DNA of 28,202 nucleotides from a virus. The position numbers and the translations under genes were made by a program. Below, one piece after another: positions 6,103-15,355 of the stretch. The notes beneath the pieces were generated by a model. The model was given only the letters and a program-made list of their open reading frames with translations. It had not been told where the DNA came from and did not search any database. Each line of letters begins with the position of its first letter. Positions within the stretch are counted from its first letter, which is position 1. The stretch is from the IMG/VR virus record IMGVR_UViG_3300031851_000134, positions 1 through 28,202 of that record. The stretch is one strand, 5' to 3'.

Positions 6103-9100
6103 TTAAACTATGATTTCTACAACACCAGGTTGAGCATCAGTTTTTGTTTGTAATGATCTACCAACTATTTGTAATGGACTTAATGAATGTGCCATAGCAC
6201 CTACCATTGCATACCCTGGGGTATCACTTGTTACGAGTACATCACCTTTATTCACATTACCAATTACTTTACATGGTACTCTACCGCGTAATGCTATTGC
6301 TACACCATTTGATTCTGAGTTCATTAAATATGCAGGGTCTGTACTTACAACGCCTATTACTTTGTAACTGCCTGCCTCATCTGTTACAGTGACTTCTTTT
6401 TCGCCACCTATAACTAGAACAGTACCTGGTTCGTAGTCTGCATCTGCTTCGTATTTTTCAGCCAAATCCGCATACTGAGCCGAAGTAGATACACCTCTAA
6501 ATGTAGTTGCCCAAACATTTGCATATTTGAGACCACTTGTTCCTAGATTGTATGTATTAGTTGAGCCTGGTGCAATGTTACTAGTATGTGTATCATCTGT
6601 ATTACTTCTTAAGAATGCACCACTGTCTAGACTATCAAATGTGTCTGCATTTACACCTAAATTATCAACAAACGATTTTGTTACTCTTGTATCTATAGCA
6701 CTATTGGCTCTTGCAGTTGTATAATAATCATTTGTGCCTTCACTTAAATCACTAGTACTAAATGCACTCATGTCTACCGCAACATCATTTGCATTTACAG
6801 TAATACCTGTACCTGCTCCAACGGCTAATGAGCCACTAGTTGATACTGAACCAGTTAAACCAGCACCACCACTAACACTTGTTACTGTACCAGTAGTTGT
6901 TGACCAACCACCATAGTTACCTAAGTCGTTGTTAAAGTCGCTTAGAGTAATTTCTGATATAAGTTTACGGCTTTCTGTGCCATTGTCAAGTAGTATTAGT
7001 TCGTCTTGTGTTCCAACAACTGCCGCTGTCATATCAGTAAGTTCTGATAAGTCTAAAGTAATACTTGGAGTTGTAGTTGCATTACTTACATCTAAACCTG
7101 TGCCAACACTTACACTTGTTACTGTGCCTACTGTGTCGGAGTCTGTAAAACTGAATACACCAGTTGAGCTATTATATGAAATGTCGCCACTGCCACTAAA
7201 GAGTCCTCTAATGTCACCATTACTTGGACCTGTATAAGTAATAACACCTGATGTACTGTTGTATGATGCTGAGCCTAAGCCACCTGCATCAGTAACACTA
7301 ATAGCACTTCTGGCATCAGAATCTGCATACATAGTTGGTGTAGTATAACTCATAACACCAGTTGAACTATTATAACTTAAATCGCCACCAGCACTAATAT
7401 TTCCTCTTGCTCTTGCACCTGTGAAATATAAGTTAGTACCTTCTGTGATACTGCCTGTGTTAAATTCTGAGAAATCAATTGCTATGTCATTTGCATTAGC
7501 AACAATACCAGTTCCGCCAACAACATTTAAAGTTGCTGTACCAGAAGTTGCACCTCCAGTTAAACCACTGCCTGCTGTAACACCTGTAATAAGACCTGTA
7601 TCTGTTAAACTAATAGCACCTGTGCTATTATCATATGTGATACCAGTTCCGCCACTTAATAAGCCACGTACTTCAGCATCTGTTCTTTCAGTAAAACTAA
7701 CAACACCTGTACTACTGTTATATGCTAAGTCACCACTTGCAGAAACAAGTCCTCTAACTTCAGCATCTGTTCTTTCAGTAAAACTAACAACACCTGTACT
7801 ACTATTATATGCTAAGTCACCACTTGCACTTATTAAACCTTTAACATGCGATTCATCTAATGATAATGATACTGTTCCAGTGGAACCGCCGCCACTTAAA
7901 CCAGTACCGGCTGTAACACCTTCAATGTCAGCCAATGTAGAAATAGTAATGTTGCTACCACTGTGTGTAACATCAATATTATTGCCACCTAAAACTTGTA
8001 CTAAACTGCCAGTATTTACATCTACGTTACCGGCTGTGTCAGTTGTGAATTTCCAACCTGTTGCATTTTCACTTACTGATGTAATTCTACCGTAAGTGTC
8101 AACTGTTATAGTTGGTATAGAGTCTGCATTACCGTATGTACCTGCACTAACTCCACTTGCAGATAGTGAGATATCATTTGCACTTGCTGTAATACCTGTT
8201 CCACCTACTACGTTTAATGTGACTGCACCTGATACTCCTCCGCCAGTCATACCGTCACCTGCTGTTACACTTTCAATGTCTCCAGCATCATTTGTGAAAC
8301 TAAATACACCTGTTCCACTATCATAACTTAAATCGCCACCGGCACTAAACATGCCTCTAATTTCTGCTGTATCGCCTGTAATAGCACCTGTTGAACTGTC
8401 GTAGTTTACACCACTGCTACCACTAAAGTGTGCTCTTGTTTCTGTTGCACTTGGACCATTATATGTAAACACACCTGTTGCACTATTGTATGCAAATGAT
8501 CCGTCACCGCCGTTGTCTACTGAACTAATATTGCCTCTTGCAACATTTACTATGTTGTCGGAATTTGCACTAAAAGTAAGTACTGATGTATTAGAACTTC
8601 CTGATTCTACACCGTCTATGCCTGTACCAGCACTAATTTGTTTTAAGAAATATGTGCCACCTGATAGAGGATGAGATATTGTAAAGTCACCTGATGTACC
8701 GTCACCAACATTTAATTGACTAACAGTTTCACCTGCAAGTTCAATAACTTGGTTGTTTTGTACACCTTTTAATTTGTTTTGTGATGCATCATAGAAAATA
8801 GTACCATTCACTAATAAGTTTGCTGGTGTATGTCTTGCACCTAATTGTATAGCACCATCAACTGTGAGTCTTTCTAACGGTCTAAAGCCAGTAGTAAATG
8901 TATTACCATCACCTGAATTGTTTGCCGCATCTGATTCTGATGCTTTATCATACACACTTGTATAGGTTGCAACGTTACTAAAGTCTCCCACAAACATTGT
9001 GGACTTACCAAAGTTTACAAAGTGTGCTCTTTCTACACCAACTTCAACACTACTGTATGTTGCTGATGTATTTAATGTACCACTTGTTGAACCACCTGTG

Positions 9101-11289
9101 TAAGTTGAGACAGTATCATTGGCATCTGTAATCATGCTAATATTACTGTTTTGAATTACTAAGCCACCGTTGCTGTCAATGTTTCCTTTTCTTAATACAT
9201 AGTCTACGTTAGAAGCAAAAAATTGATTTGTGCCTACATCTGTATTACTATTTCTTGAATGTATAATATTACTAGTAATAATTGTAGTAGGAATACCTAT
9301 ACCTGCAGGCCATGTTGCTTCTGTTCCGTAACCCGGAGAGATTACAACATTATCTCTGAATACAGTTTTCTTATCTATGTTTTGTGGTCCACTTAAAGGT
9401 GTACCTTTTATCAATACAGGATATTCATTTGATGCATTTGCACTCTCACTTAGATTTGGTTCTATGATTATGTCAGAGTTACCAAATGCTATAGTTGATG
9501 CATTACTTGAATTACCTGTGTGGCTAAATCTATACCAGTTGGATTGTAATTCGAAATTCTTGTTTACTAAGTTGCCATAAATGTTAGTGTTTGCACCATC
9601 TACAGATGACGCAACAACTGTGTCAACATAGTTTTTAGTTGCGGCATTTGAGCCGCCTGTTGGACTTCCCGACAATGTGAGCTCGCCGGACATTGCAGTA
9701 TTACCGTTGATTGGTAATCTTTCTACTATGTCTGCATTAGCACCAACAATTTTTGCTGTTAAAACGTTACCTAAATTTGCATCGTCTATTAAAGCATTTG
9801 CTATTTCGCCTAATGTATCTAGTGCCGCCGGTGCGTCACCTACTAAATCTACTATTGCTTTTTCTACATAGGCCGTGGTTGCAAGAACCGTGCTGTTTGC
9901 ACCTGGAGATTGTGTAGTTGCTGTTGCTGTTGCACCAGTTAAATCTACACTACCTGTAAATGTTTTAGTATCAGCAATACTTTGATCGCCACTTGTTCTT
10001 AAAACTGTACTATCTACTTCTATATCGTTTGCATTAGCAGTAATACCATCGCCACCTATAACATTAAATGTTCTTGATGAAGCAATCGTACCGCCACCTG
10101 TTAAACCTGTGCCGGCTGTAAGTGTTACGTTATCATGGTTTACATGCTCTGCCGCAACATAACCGTCTAAATTATCATGTTGTATTTCACCTTCAACTGC
10201 TTGGAAGGCTCCTGTTGAACTATTGTAGTCAACACCGTTACTTGCACTTAGATGTGCTCTAACGTTACTTGCTGAATTGTCTATTCTTGTTTGTACTTCT
10301 GCTAAACTAGGACCAGTATAAGTGATTACACCTGATGTGCTGTTGTATGCTAATGATCCATCACCACCTGTATCAGTTACACTAATATTAGATCTTACAC
10401 TTGCTACAAAATTATTTATTTGTCCTGAACTAATATTTGCTGATTGTTCACTAGCACTTGTAATTCGACCTTTTGAATCTACTGTAAAACTTGTTGTATG
10501 AGTTGCATTTCCATATGACCCTGGAGTTACCGTTGTGTCACCTAAATCTAATGCTACTGCGGCTGTTTCTGTTCCACTTCCTGTGACTACTAAATTGCCA
10601 TTTCCAACATCAGCAATACCTGAAACATAAGAGCCGGTTGTATCGGTGCCTAGTGTTATACTATTTGGTTGAATAGTTGTTGTAATGCTAGGTGACCAAC
10701 CACCATTTGATGTCATTCCAAATGTTGCACTACCTGTAACATCACCTGTTAAAGTAAGTGTAATATCTGTGGTTAAATTATCTGCTCTAGTTGAGGTACC
10801 TGTGAATCTAGTACCTGTAAATGTTGTACCATTAAAGTTTGTACCATTAAATGTTATTGCATCAACATTTGCATTTGCTGTAATATTGTTTGCATTTAAA
10901 TTGCCGTGTGCTGTAATATTTTGACTTACATCTACTGGGCCAGTAAAATATGTATCTATGTTACTGCCGTTTTCTAGTGCTAATGTTAAATTTGCACCGT
11001 CCCATGCCATTTTGGCTCCTGCAGAACCAAACTGATAAAAGGATGTTGATGCATCATTATCAAAATCAATAATATAACCATCTGCAGAGTTTTGTGCAAC
11101 TGTGTCACTTATGTAAGTAGTATTTCCTTCAACACGTAGATCACCTTCGATAACTGTACTACCAGTAATGTTTACGTTTCCGGTGACATTTGAAAAACCA
11201 GTAACAGTTAAGTTACCTTGTTCGTTTATGAATAAATCTCCGTTTAAATGTAAACTACCGTCCGGGTTGAATCTTGATTGTGTTGTCAT
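6103..11289 (-). CDS. Giant repetitive tail-fibre/structural protein (1728 aa)
   Basis: The largest gene in the window. The N-terminal ~170 residues (SRFNPDGSLHLNGDLFINEQ, VTGNVNITGSTVIEGDLRV, then Thr/Asn-rich TFNGTNFNGTTFTGTRFTGT) are beta-helix-like. Long repeats follow: SGDLAYNSSTGVVSFT, GLTGGG...LNVVGGTGI, VDTYGRITSVSE. The C-terminal ~320 residues parallel the 1341-aa protein: a DMTAAVVG...RKLISEITLSDFNND block, a FVDNLGVNADTFD block, then the end domain STSAQYADLAEKYEADADYE, with VVSTDPAYLMNS and GRVPCKVIGNVNKGD. Its N-terminus differs from the other fibre, so the two may attach to different virion parts or to each other. AGGA lies 8 nt before the ATG. It has its own late-type promoter and follows a terminator. 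Location on tail or capsid is not decidable from sequence. Confidence 0.78.
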   Translation of the reverse strand: MTTQSRFNPDGSLHLNGDLFINEQGNLTVTGFSNVTGNVNITGSTVIEGDLRVEGNTTYISDTVAQNSADGYIIDFDNDASTSFYQFGSAGAKMAWDGANLTLALENGSNIDTYFTGPVDVSQNITAHGNLNANNITANANVDAITFNGTNFNGTTFTGTRFTGTSTRADNLTTDITLTLTGDVTGSATFGMTSNGGWSPSITTTIQPNSITLGTDTTGSYVSGIADVGNGNLVVTGSGTETAAVALDLGDTTVTPGSYGNATHTTSFTVDSKGRITSASEQSANISSGQINNFVASVRSNISVTDTGGDGSLAYNSTSGVITYTGPSLAEVQTRIDNSASNVRAHLSASNGVDYNSSTGAFQAVEGEIQHDNLDGYVAAEHVNHDNVTLTAGTGLTGGGTIASSRTFNVIGGDGITANANDIEVDSTVLRTSGDQSIADTKTFTGSVDLTGATATATTQSPGANSTVLATTAYVEKAIVDLVGDAPAALDTLGEIANALIDDANLGNVLTAKIVGANADIVERLPINGNTAMSGELTLSGSPTGGSNAATKNYVDTVVASSVDGANTNIYGNLVNKNFELQSNWYRFSHTGNSSNASTIAFGNSDIIIEPNLSESANASNEYPVLIKGTPLSGPQNIDKKTVFRDNVVISPGYGTEATWPAGIGIPTTIITSNIIHSRNSNTDVGTNQFFASNVDYVLRKGNIDSNGGLVIQNSNISMITDANDTVSTYTGGSTSGTLNTSATYSSVEVGVERAHFVNFGKSTMFVGDFSNVATYTSVYDKASESDAANNSGDGNTFTTGFRPLERLTVDGAIQLGARHTPANLLVNGTIFYDASQNKLKGVQNNQVIELAGETVSQLNVGDGTSGDFTISHPLSGGTYFLKQISAGTGIDGVESGSSNTSVLTFSANSDNIVNVARGNISSVDNGGDGSFAYNSATGVFTYNGPSATETRAHFSGSSGVNYDSSTGAITGDTAEIRGMFSAGGDLSYDSGTGVFSFTNDAGDIESVTAGDGMTGGGVSGAVTLNVVGGTGITASANDISLSASGVSAGTYGNADSIPTITVDTYGRITSVSENATGWKFTTDTAGNVDVNTGSLVQVLGGNNIDVTHSGSNITISTLADIEGVTAGTGLSGGGSTGTVSLSLDESHVKGLISASGDLAYNSSTGVVSFTERTDAEVRGLVSASGDLAYNSSTGVVSFTERTDAEVRGLLSGGTGITYDNSTGAISLTDTGLITGVTAGSGLTGGATSGTATLNVVGGTGIVANANDIAIDFSEFNTGSITEGTNLYFTGARARGNISAGGDLSYNSSTGVMSYTTPTMYADSDARSAISVTDAGGLGSASYNSTSGVITYTGPSNGDIRGLFSGSGDISYNSSTGVFSFTDSDTVGTVTSVSVGTGLDVSNATTTPSITLDLSELTDMTAAVVGTQDELILLDNGTESRKLISEITLSDFNNDLGNYGGWSTTTGTVTSVSGGAGLTGSVSTSGSLAVGAGTGITVNANDVAVDMSAFSTSDLSEGTNDYYTTARANSAIDTRVTKSFVDNLGVNADTFDSLDSGAFLRSNTDDTHTSNIAPGSTNTYNLGTSGLKYANVWATTFRGVSTSAQYADLAEKYEADADYEPGTVLVIGGEKEVTVTDEAGSYKVIGVVSTDPAYLMNSESNGVAIALRGRVPCKVIGNVNKGDVLVTSDTPGYAMVGAMAHSLSPLQIVGRSLQTKTDAQPGVVEIIV
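7671..7844 (-). repeat. Near-identical 87-bp tandem duplication inside the 1728-aa gene
   Basis: Two direct copies with an 87-bp period (7671 and 7758). The first ~70 bases differ at a single, synonymous position. They encode two copies of a 29-residue unit containing SGDLAYNSSTGVVSFTERTD and AEVRGL. Other repeats in the gene are much more diverged, so this looks like a recent expansion by slippage or unequal recombination. Confidence 0.85.
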
Positions 11290-11324
11290 TTATAAAATCC
11301 TAATTGCATAATGCATTTATAATG

Positions 11325-11333
11325 TATTTATCA
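11325..11333 (-). promoter_or_regulatory. Late-type promoter, minus strand (1728-aa fibre)
   Basis: TGATAAATA on the minus strand, between the capsid-operon terminator and the fibre start at 11289. A looser relative (TATAAATG) lies ~10 bp downstream on the same strand. Confidence 0.65.
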
Positions 11334-11349
11334 TTTTGATTAAAAAGTC

Positions 11350-11378
11350 AAAAAAAAGCACCTACCGAAGTAGATGCT
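11350..11378 (-). terminator. Intrinsic terminator after the major capsid gene
   Basis: On the minus strand a 9-bp stem (AGCATCTAC/GTAGGTGCT, one G-U pair) is closed by a UUCG tetraloop and followed by eight U's. It ends the gp20-gp23 operon 36 nt after the capsid stop. The T-tract flank (TTTTTTTTGACTTTT) is the same as at the 1906-1935 terminator. Confidence 0.93.
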
Positions 11379-11413
11379 TTTAATTTCTTGGATGTTCCCT
11401 TTAAGATTAGATC

Positions 11414-12559
11414 TTACTGGAATGCTACGTTTGATAAAGTGATTGCATCAACGTAATCTGCCGCGTTACCCAAAGATGAAGCAGTATTAGTAAGTTCGAT
11501 ATAACCATATCTGGTCATGAAACTTACAACTGGTTCAAAAGTAGCAGGATCCATAACAGGACCTGTACTCATCAATGGAATGTAAGGACAATAGAACGCT
11601 GGAGCGTCTGTTTCACTTGAACCTTTGTATCCAACTAGGACTTTAGTTCCGTCTGCCGCATATGAATCAACAAAAACCTTGATAGTACCGTTAAGTACAC
11701 CAGCAAGTTTAGTGTTAGTAGGTGCGTCAAATGAACCTTCTGTAGTTCTAGCAAATGTTGAAGTAGTAGCAGACTGAAGAATAGTTAAAGCCTCAGGAGA
11801 AACTACGATGTAGTTACCTGCGCCTCTTCTTGTTCTTGCCGCGATTCTGTTAGCACTTCTGTTGATTTCAACAGCCAATAACGCATGTCTATCACCTACG
11901 AAAGTTGGTGTATAGTCAGAGCTAATAGCGCCGAAGTCTAAAGCAGTACCTGAACCTGCTAAAGATCTTAGTGAACCGATAATTTCTTGGTCGATTTCAA
12001 CTACGATTTCTTGAGCTAGTGCCTGCATAATTTCTGCTTCTACATCAAGACCATGCATCGCTTCAGCATCTTGTGCCGCTTCGAATGTCCATCTTGCTGA
12101 TAGACGTCTTGTTTTTGCTTCTACAGTTTGTTTTAAGATTTGAATACTCATCTTCTTACCTGGTTGACCCTCTGCTGATGCTGTTGCATCTGGATTACCT
12201 GCGTATTGATTCGCAATCTTAAATGGTGAAAGAGCTTCATCACCTGGATTTACTCCAGATGCACTTTCGGCATACCTTGTTCTTAAGGTATGGATTTGTC
12301 CTACTGGACCACTCATAGGTTGAACCCCTACAAGTTCGTTAGCAATAACAGAAGGCATAACCCTTCTAATTAGAGGTAACATTACTTTGTTTAAAGTAGC
12401 AACGTTGCCAGCCTGTGTTGCACCGCTTGATGCTGATTCCTGAAGATGTCTCTTAGTATTCTCAAGGACTACGTCTAAAGTGCTCTTTCTAGAACCGCTT
12501 AAACCTTCAAGTAGTGCGTCCTTTGTTGCTGACCAATTGCTCTCAAATAATTCTGCCAT
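11414..12559 (-). CDS. 23: Major capsid protein gp23
   Basis: A 381-aa T4-type major capsid protein with the HK97 fold, forming the head hexamers. Recognised by NKVMLPLIRRVMPSVIANEL followed by VGVQPMSGPVGQIHTLRTRY, the region most conserved in marine gp23, then FEAAQDAEAMHGLDVEAEIM and the late block PVVSFMTRYGYIELTNT. It is much shorter than T4 gp23 (521 aa), as in many marine relatives, suggesting loss of the insertion domain. A likely gp21 cleavage site is L-Q-E at residues 39-41 (HLQE-SASS), which would remove the N-terminal ~41 residues. The start has AGGAG 8 nt upstream and lies 14 nt after gp22. It is last in the head operon, before the terminator at 11350-11378. Confidence 0.97.
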   Translation of the reverse strand: MAELFESNWSATKDALLEGLSGSRKSTLDVVLENTKRHLQESASSGATQAGNVATLNKVMLPLIRRVMPSVIANELVGVQPMSGPVGQIHTLRTRYAESASGVNPGDEALSPFKIANQYAGNPDATASAEGQPGKKMSIQILKQTVEAKTRRLSARWTFEAAQDAEAMHGLDVEAEIMQALAQEIVVEIDQEIIGSLRSLAGSGTALDFGAISSDYTPTFVGDRHALLAVEINRSANRIAARTRRGAGNYIVVSPEALTILQSATTSTFARTTEGSFDAPTNTKLAGVLNGTIKVFVDSYAADGTKVLVGYKGSSETDAPAFYCPYIPLMSTGPVMDPATFEPVVSFMTRYGYIELTNTASSLGNAADYVDAITLSNVAFQ

Positions 12560-12573
12560 CTTAATTCTCCTAA

Positions 12574-13683
12574 TTATTGTGAAAGTCCGGCTAATTTACG
12601 GATTTGGTTTATTTCAACCACGTCCTGTTCATCTTCAGATGAAGGCTGAACGTTCTTATTACCAGTGTGATCTTTTCTCACTGATTCATTTAATGGTTGT
12701 CTTTCTTCGATAGTGACTTTTTCACCATCCAATACAGATGGTAGATACTTATTGAATTGCTTCTCTAAGTTATCTGTTTTTACACTTTCGAGTAAATCGA
12801 CCATCAATTCTTTTTTTGCTTTAGATAAAGGTTTGAGAAGTTCGTCAAGTTTTTCCTTACGGTCCATCTTGTCTTCTGCAACTCTTAACTTACTTTCAGT
12901 TAAAGCAACTGCTTCTGCTTTCGCTTCTGCTTCTGCTTTGCTTTCTGTAAGATCTTTCTTTACTTCAGCGATTTGTTTTTGTAAATCTTTTACCTCTGAG
13001 CTTTCGTTCAAGTAACTTGATCTATACTCATTAGCAAATGATTCAAATATTCTACGACCAAAATCGTTCTCTCGGGCGGCTGTGATATCGTCTTTAAATG
13101 TAGCAACGTTCTCTTTTACGATCTTGTTTACTACAATCTCAACTTTGTCAGCGGCTCGTTTAATGAAGTCTGATTTAGATTCAGCAAGTTGTTTCTTACC
13201 TTCTCTTACCATCTTCACTTTTTGTTCTACGAGTTCTTGCTTGTCTGTATGGAACTCTTTTAATTCAGTTGCTAATTGCTCAACAACAAAATTATCAAGT
13301 TTAGAAACATGTGATTGAACGTTAGTTCTATCTGCTCTTAGTTCTTTTACTTCCTTTGCAAGATTTTCTGCTACAAACTTTTCAAGTTTTTTAGCATGTT
13401 CGCTAACAGCCTTTTTGTAAGCAACTCTTTCTTCAGCGACTTTTTGTTTATCATCGGCAAGTTCAAGCATTTCTGCTTCAACTCTTTCTTTGATAAACCC
13501 GTCAACTGCTTCAACGATAAGACCTTTGTCATGCTCATATCTCTGAGCAAACTCTTCTCTTAGTTCCGCTGTAAGTTGTTCTTTGGCTTCGGCAAGACGA
13601 CTTTCCCAGGCCTCAACGATACTTTGACGAGTTTCCTCGTTTATATCATTCGACTCGATCAGGTCCTCAAAATTTACTGCCAT
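12574..13683 (-). CDS. 22: Prohead scaffold protein gp22
   Basis: A 369-aa highly charged, helical protein that forms the internal scaffold of the prohead and is degraded by gp21. Residues about 20-300 are nearly continuous coiled coil (VEAWESRLAEAKEQLTAELR, KDLTESKAEAEAKAEAVAL and similar). It contains several L/I-x-E sites that gp21 could cut. The C-terminus ends VEINQIRKLAGLSQ, a short tail typical of marine gp22 proteins. It is longer than T4 gp22 (269 aa). AGGAG lies 7 nt before the ATG. The position between gp21 and gp23, 9 nt after gp21, is the canonical T4 order. Identification rests on composition, the C-terminus and synteny. Confidence 0.92.
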   Translation of the reverse strand: MAVNFEDLIESNDINEETRQSIVEAWESRLAEAKEQLTAELREEFAQRYEHDKGLIVEAVDGFIKERVEAEMLELADDKQKVAEERVAYKKAVSEHAKKLEKFVAENLAKEVKELRADRTNVQSHVSKLDNFVVEQLATELKEFHTDKQELVEQKVKMVREGKKQLAESKSDFIKRAADKVEIVVNKIVKENVATFKDDITAARENDFGRRIFESFANEYRSSYLNESSEVKDLQKQIAEVKKDLTESKAEAEAKAEAVALTESKLRVAEDKMDRKEKLDELLKPLSKAKKELMVDLLESVKTDNLEKQFNKYLPSVLDGEKVTIEERQPLNESVRKDHTGNKNVQPSSEDEQDVVEINQIRKLAGLSQ

Positions 13684-13692
13684 AGTAGTCTC

Positions 13693-14319
13693 CTACCTCA
13701 ATTTTAGCTCGTTTATAAATGAAACGATTGATTTAGTTAAGTGCTTTTCTGCACCAATGTTACCGTGTGTATAGTCTTGGGCAATTTCATGTATCATGCT
13801 ACCGCCTCTCATGTTAAATAATGACTCGTATATAGTCTTTGGATATGCGTCTGGGGCCGAAGGCTGTGCAACAATATCAACAGTAACAATATCAAAATCA
13901 GACACACGACCTGATTCATTTACGTTACCGCTACCTCTACTGCTAACACCTAGTTTTGCACCTGCTTTTAATAAAGCCTTTGCAATATTTCCCATTGGCG
14001 TATCTATGATTTTCAATTTCCCTAGTCCGTCCGAGCCATCACATTGCATTTCTGTAATGATATGACTCACTCGGTCTAAATTGATTTGAAGTTCTTCTGG
14101 ATGATCTAACTCACCCATTACTGTCTCACCTACTGATAATCTTTTAGTAACATTTTCTACAGCACGTTGAATTTCATCTTTCGGATAAACTCTTCCATTT
14201 TGATTTTTAACATCGCCTTGGATGAATAGTCCTTGCATGAATAGGTCCTTACCGTCATTAGATTCGAGTAATTCGATTCTATTTGAGTCTGGTCCTAAAT
14301 ATTCGTATAACTTACGCAC
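13693..14319 (-). CDS. 21: Prohead core protease gp21
   Basis: A 208-aa serine protease of the herpesvirus-assemblin/HK97 prohead protease class; it cleaves scaffold and capsid proteins during head maturation. Visible features are GLFIQGDVKNQNGRVYPKDE near the N-terminus, the catalytic His in GELDHPE, the nucleophile Ser in KLGVSSRGSG, and the segment VTVDIVAQPSAPDAYP, all characteristic of gp21. The start codon is GTG at 14319 with AGAGGT about 11 nt upstream; no in-frame ATG fits the family's beginning (MRKLYEYLG). Size agrees with T4 gp21 (212 aa). Genes on both sides are prohead components transcribed together. Confidence 0.96.
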   Translation of the reverse strand: MRKLYEYLGPDSNRIELLESNDGKDLFMQGLFIQGDVKNQNGRVYPKDEIQRAVENVTKRLSVGETVMGELDHPEELQINLDRVSHIITEMQCDGSDGLGKLKIIDTPMGNIAKALLKAGAKLGVSSRGSGNVNESGRVSDFDIVTVDIVAQPSAPDAYPKTIYESLFNMRGGSMIHEIAQDYTHGNIGAEKHLTKSIVSFINELKLR

Positions 14320-14342
14320 TATTATATATTACCTCTAAAAAA

Positions 14343-15158
14343 TTAAGCCTTTTTAGGCTCTACTTTGATATTATCACTTGGTGTGTGGTCTTTTGCTGAA
14401 TCGCCTTTAACGCCTTCGCTACCATCACTGATTTTAACAGGGTTACCTGCACCATCAACTTTAGTACCTTTTGGCTTACTTGATAAAGGTGACTGATCTG
14501 CAATTACTTCGCCTTTAGGCTCAGCAACCTTATCTTGAAGTTTTGTTGCTTCTTCGACAACTTCGTCATCGTCTTCTTCAACTACTTCTTCGTCTAAGTC
14601 GTACTCTACTGATTCTTCTTCCATTTCCATGTCGCCCATTTCTGGTTCCATGTCCATTTCAATTTCTTCAGCATCGTCGCCTGCTTCGTCGTCTTCATCA
14701 TTTAAAAGTTTTTCAAATTCAGCTCTTAAATCTTCTAGTTCGTCTTCTAAAGAATCAACTTTATCTTCTAAGTCTTCATCTTCGTCTGCTTCGCCTTCTT
14801 CTTCACCAACTTCGTCGCTTTCGATATCATCGTCTGCTTCTTCTACGTCGGCTACAAAATCTTGCTCTGCGTCTGAATGATCAATAAACTCGTCAACTTC
14901 TTCTGCTTCTTCAACAGCCTCTTCATCAGATTCTTCAGCCTCTTCAACTGCTTCTTCTTCTGATTCTTCTGCTTCTTCTACAGTTTCGTCATCGTTAGTT
15001 TCTTCTTTTTCAGCAACTACTTCTTCTTCGTCTAAGATACGCTCGTACTCTGAACGAGCAGTTTCAACGACGTATTCGTGAAGTAGCTCTTCGGCACGCT
15101 CGTTATCTTCCGCAAGTAGTAGTTCTAGAACTTGTTCTAATTTACTGCGATCTGACAT
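14343..15158 (-). CDS. Acidic prohead core protein, gp67-like
   Basis: A 271-aa extremely acidic protein. The N-terminal ~45 residues form a helix (LEQVLELLLAEDNERAEELL, HEYVVETARSEYERIL) like the start of T4 gp67, a small acidic core protein. An Asp/Glu-rich middle (residues ~45-200) follows, including three near copies of an 11-residue unit (AVEEAEESDEE). Then comes a Lys/Gly/Pro tail ending NIKVEPKKA. T4 gp67 is only 80 aa, so this is a greatly expanded version, if homologous. Position directly before gp21 matches genes 67/68 of T4. AGGAG lies 7 nt before the ATG. It may fill the prohead core or mimic nucleic acid charge. The gp67 link is inferred from synteny and composition. Confidence 0.65.
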   Translation of the reverse strand: MSDRSKLEQVLELLLAEDNERAEELLHEYVVETARSEYERILDEEEVVAEKEETNDDETVEEAEESEEEAVEEAEESDEEAVEEAEEVDEFIDHSDAEQDFVADVEEADDDIESDEVGEEEGEADEDEDLEDKVDSLEDELEDLRAEFEKLLNDEDDEAGDDAEEIEMDMEPEMGDMEMEEESVEYDLDEEVVEEDDDEVVEEATKLQDKVAEPKGEVIADQSPLSSKPKGTKVDGAGNPVKISDGSEGVKGDSAKDHTPSDNIKVEPKKA

Positions 15159-15355
15159 TATGAGCTCCTATATTGAATATAAACACATCTGTACTCATAC
15201 AAATACAGATTATTGTAGTAGTACTTATGGTTAAGGTATTATTATAGGCAGAAATAGGCAAAAAAGAGCCCATTTTGCCTAATGTGTATGAATTTCTGTA
15301 TTTTTGTCGTGTAACATTCTTAAATTACAAATGTATTTAGTACTGGCTATTCTAA
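15159..15355. other. Intergenic region with inverted repeat and -10-like box
   Basis: About 200 bp without a gene, between the acidic protein and the SGNH gene. It contains an 8-bp inverted repeat, AGGCAAAA/TTTTGCCT (15257-15264 and 15273-15280), whose minus-strand loop includes GGGCTC, and a minus-strand TATAAT at 15241-15246 with no convincing -35. No TGATAAATA motif is present. It could partly uncouple the two halves of the head operon. Confidence 0.45.

Noticed and set aside
7421-8095. 224-codon plus-strand frame, and many similar ones over 6.2-10.9 kb
   Set aside because: These are antisense to the fibre genes; their Val/Pro/Leu repeats mirror the repeats on the coding strand.
14543-14887. 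Leu/Arg-rich and Ser-rich plus-strand frames
   Set aside because: They are the complement of the Glu/Asp codons of the acidic core protein.
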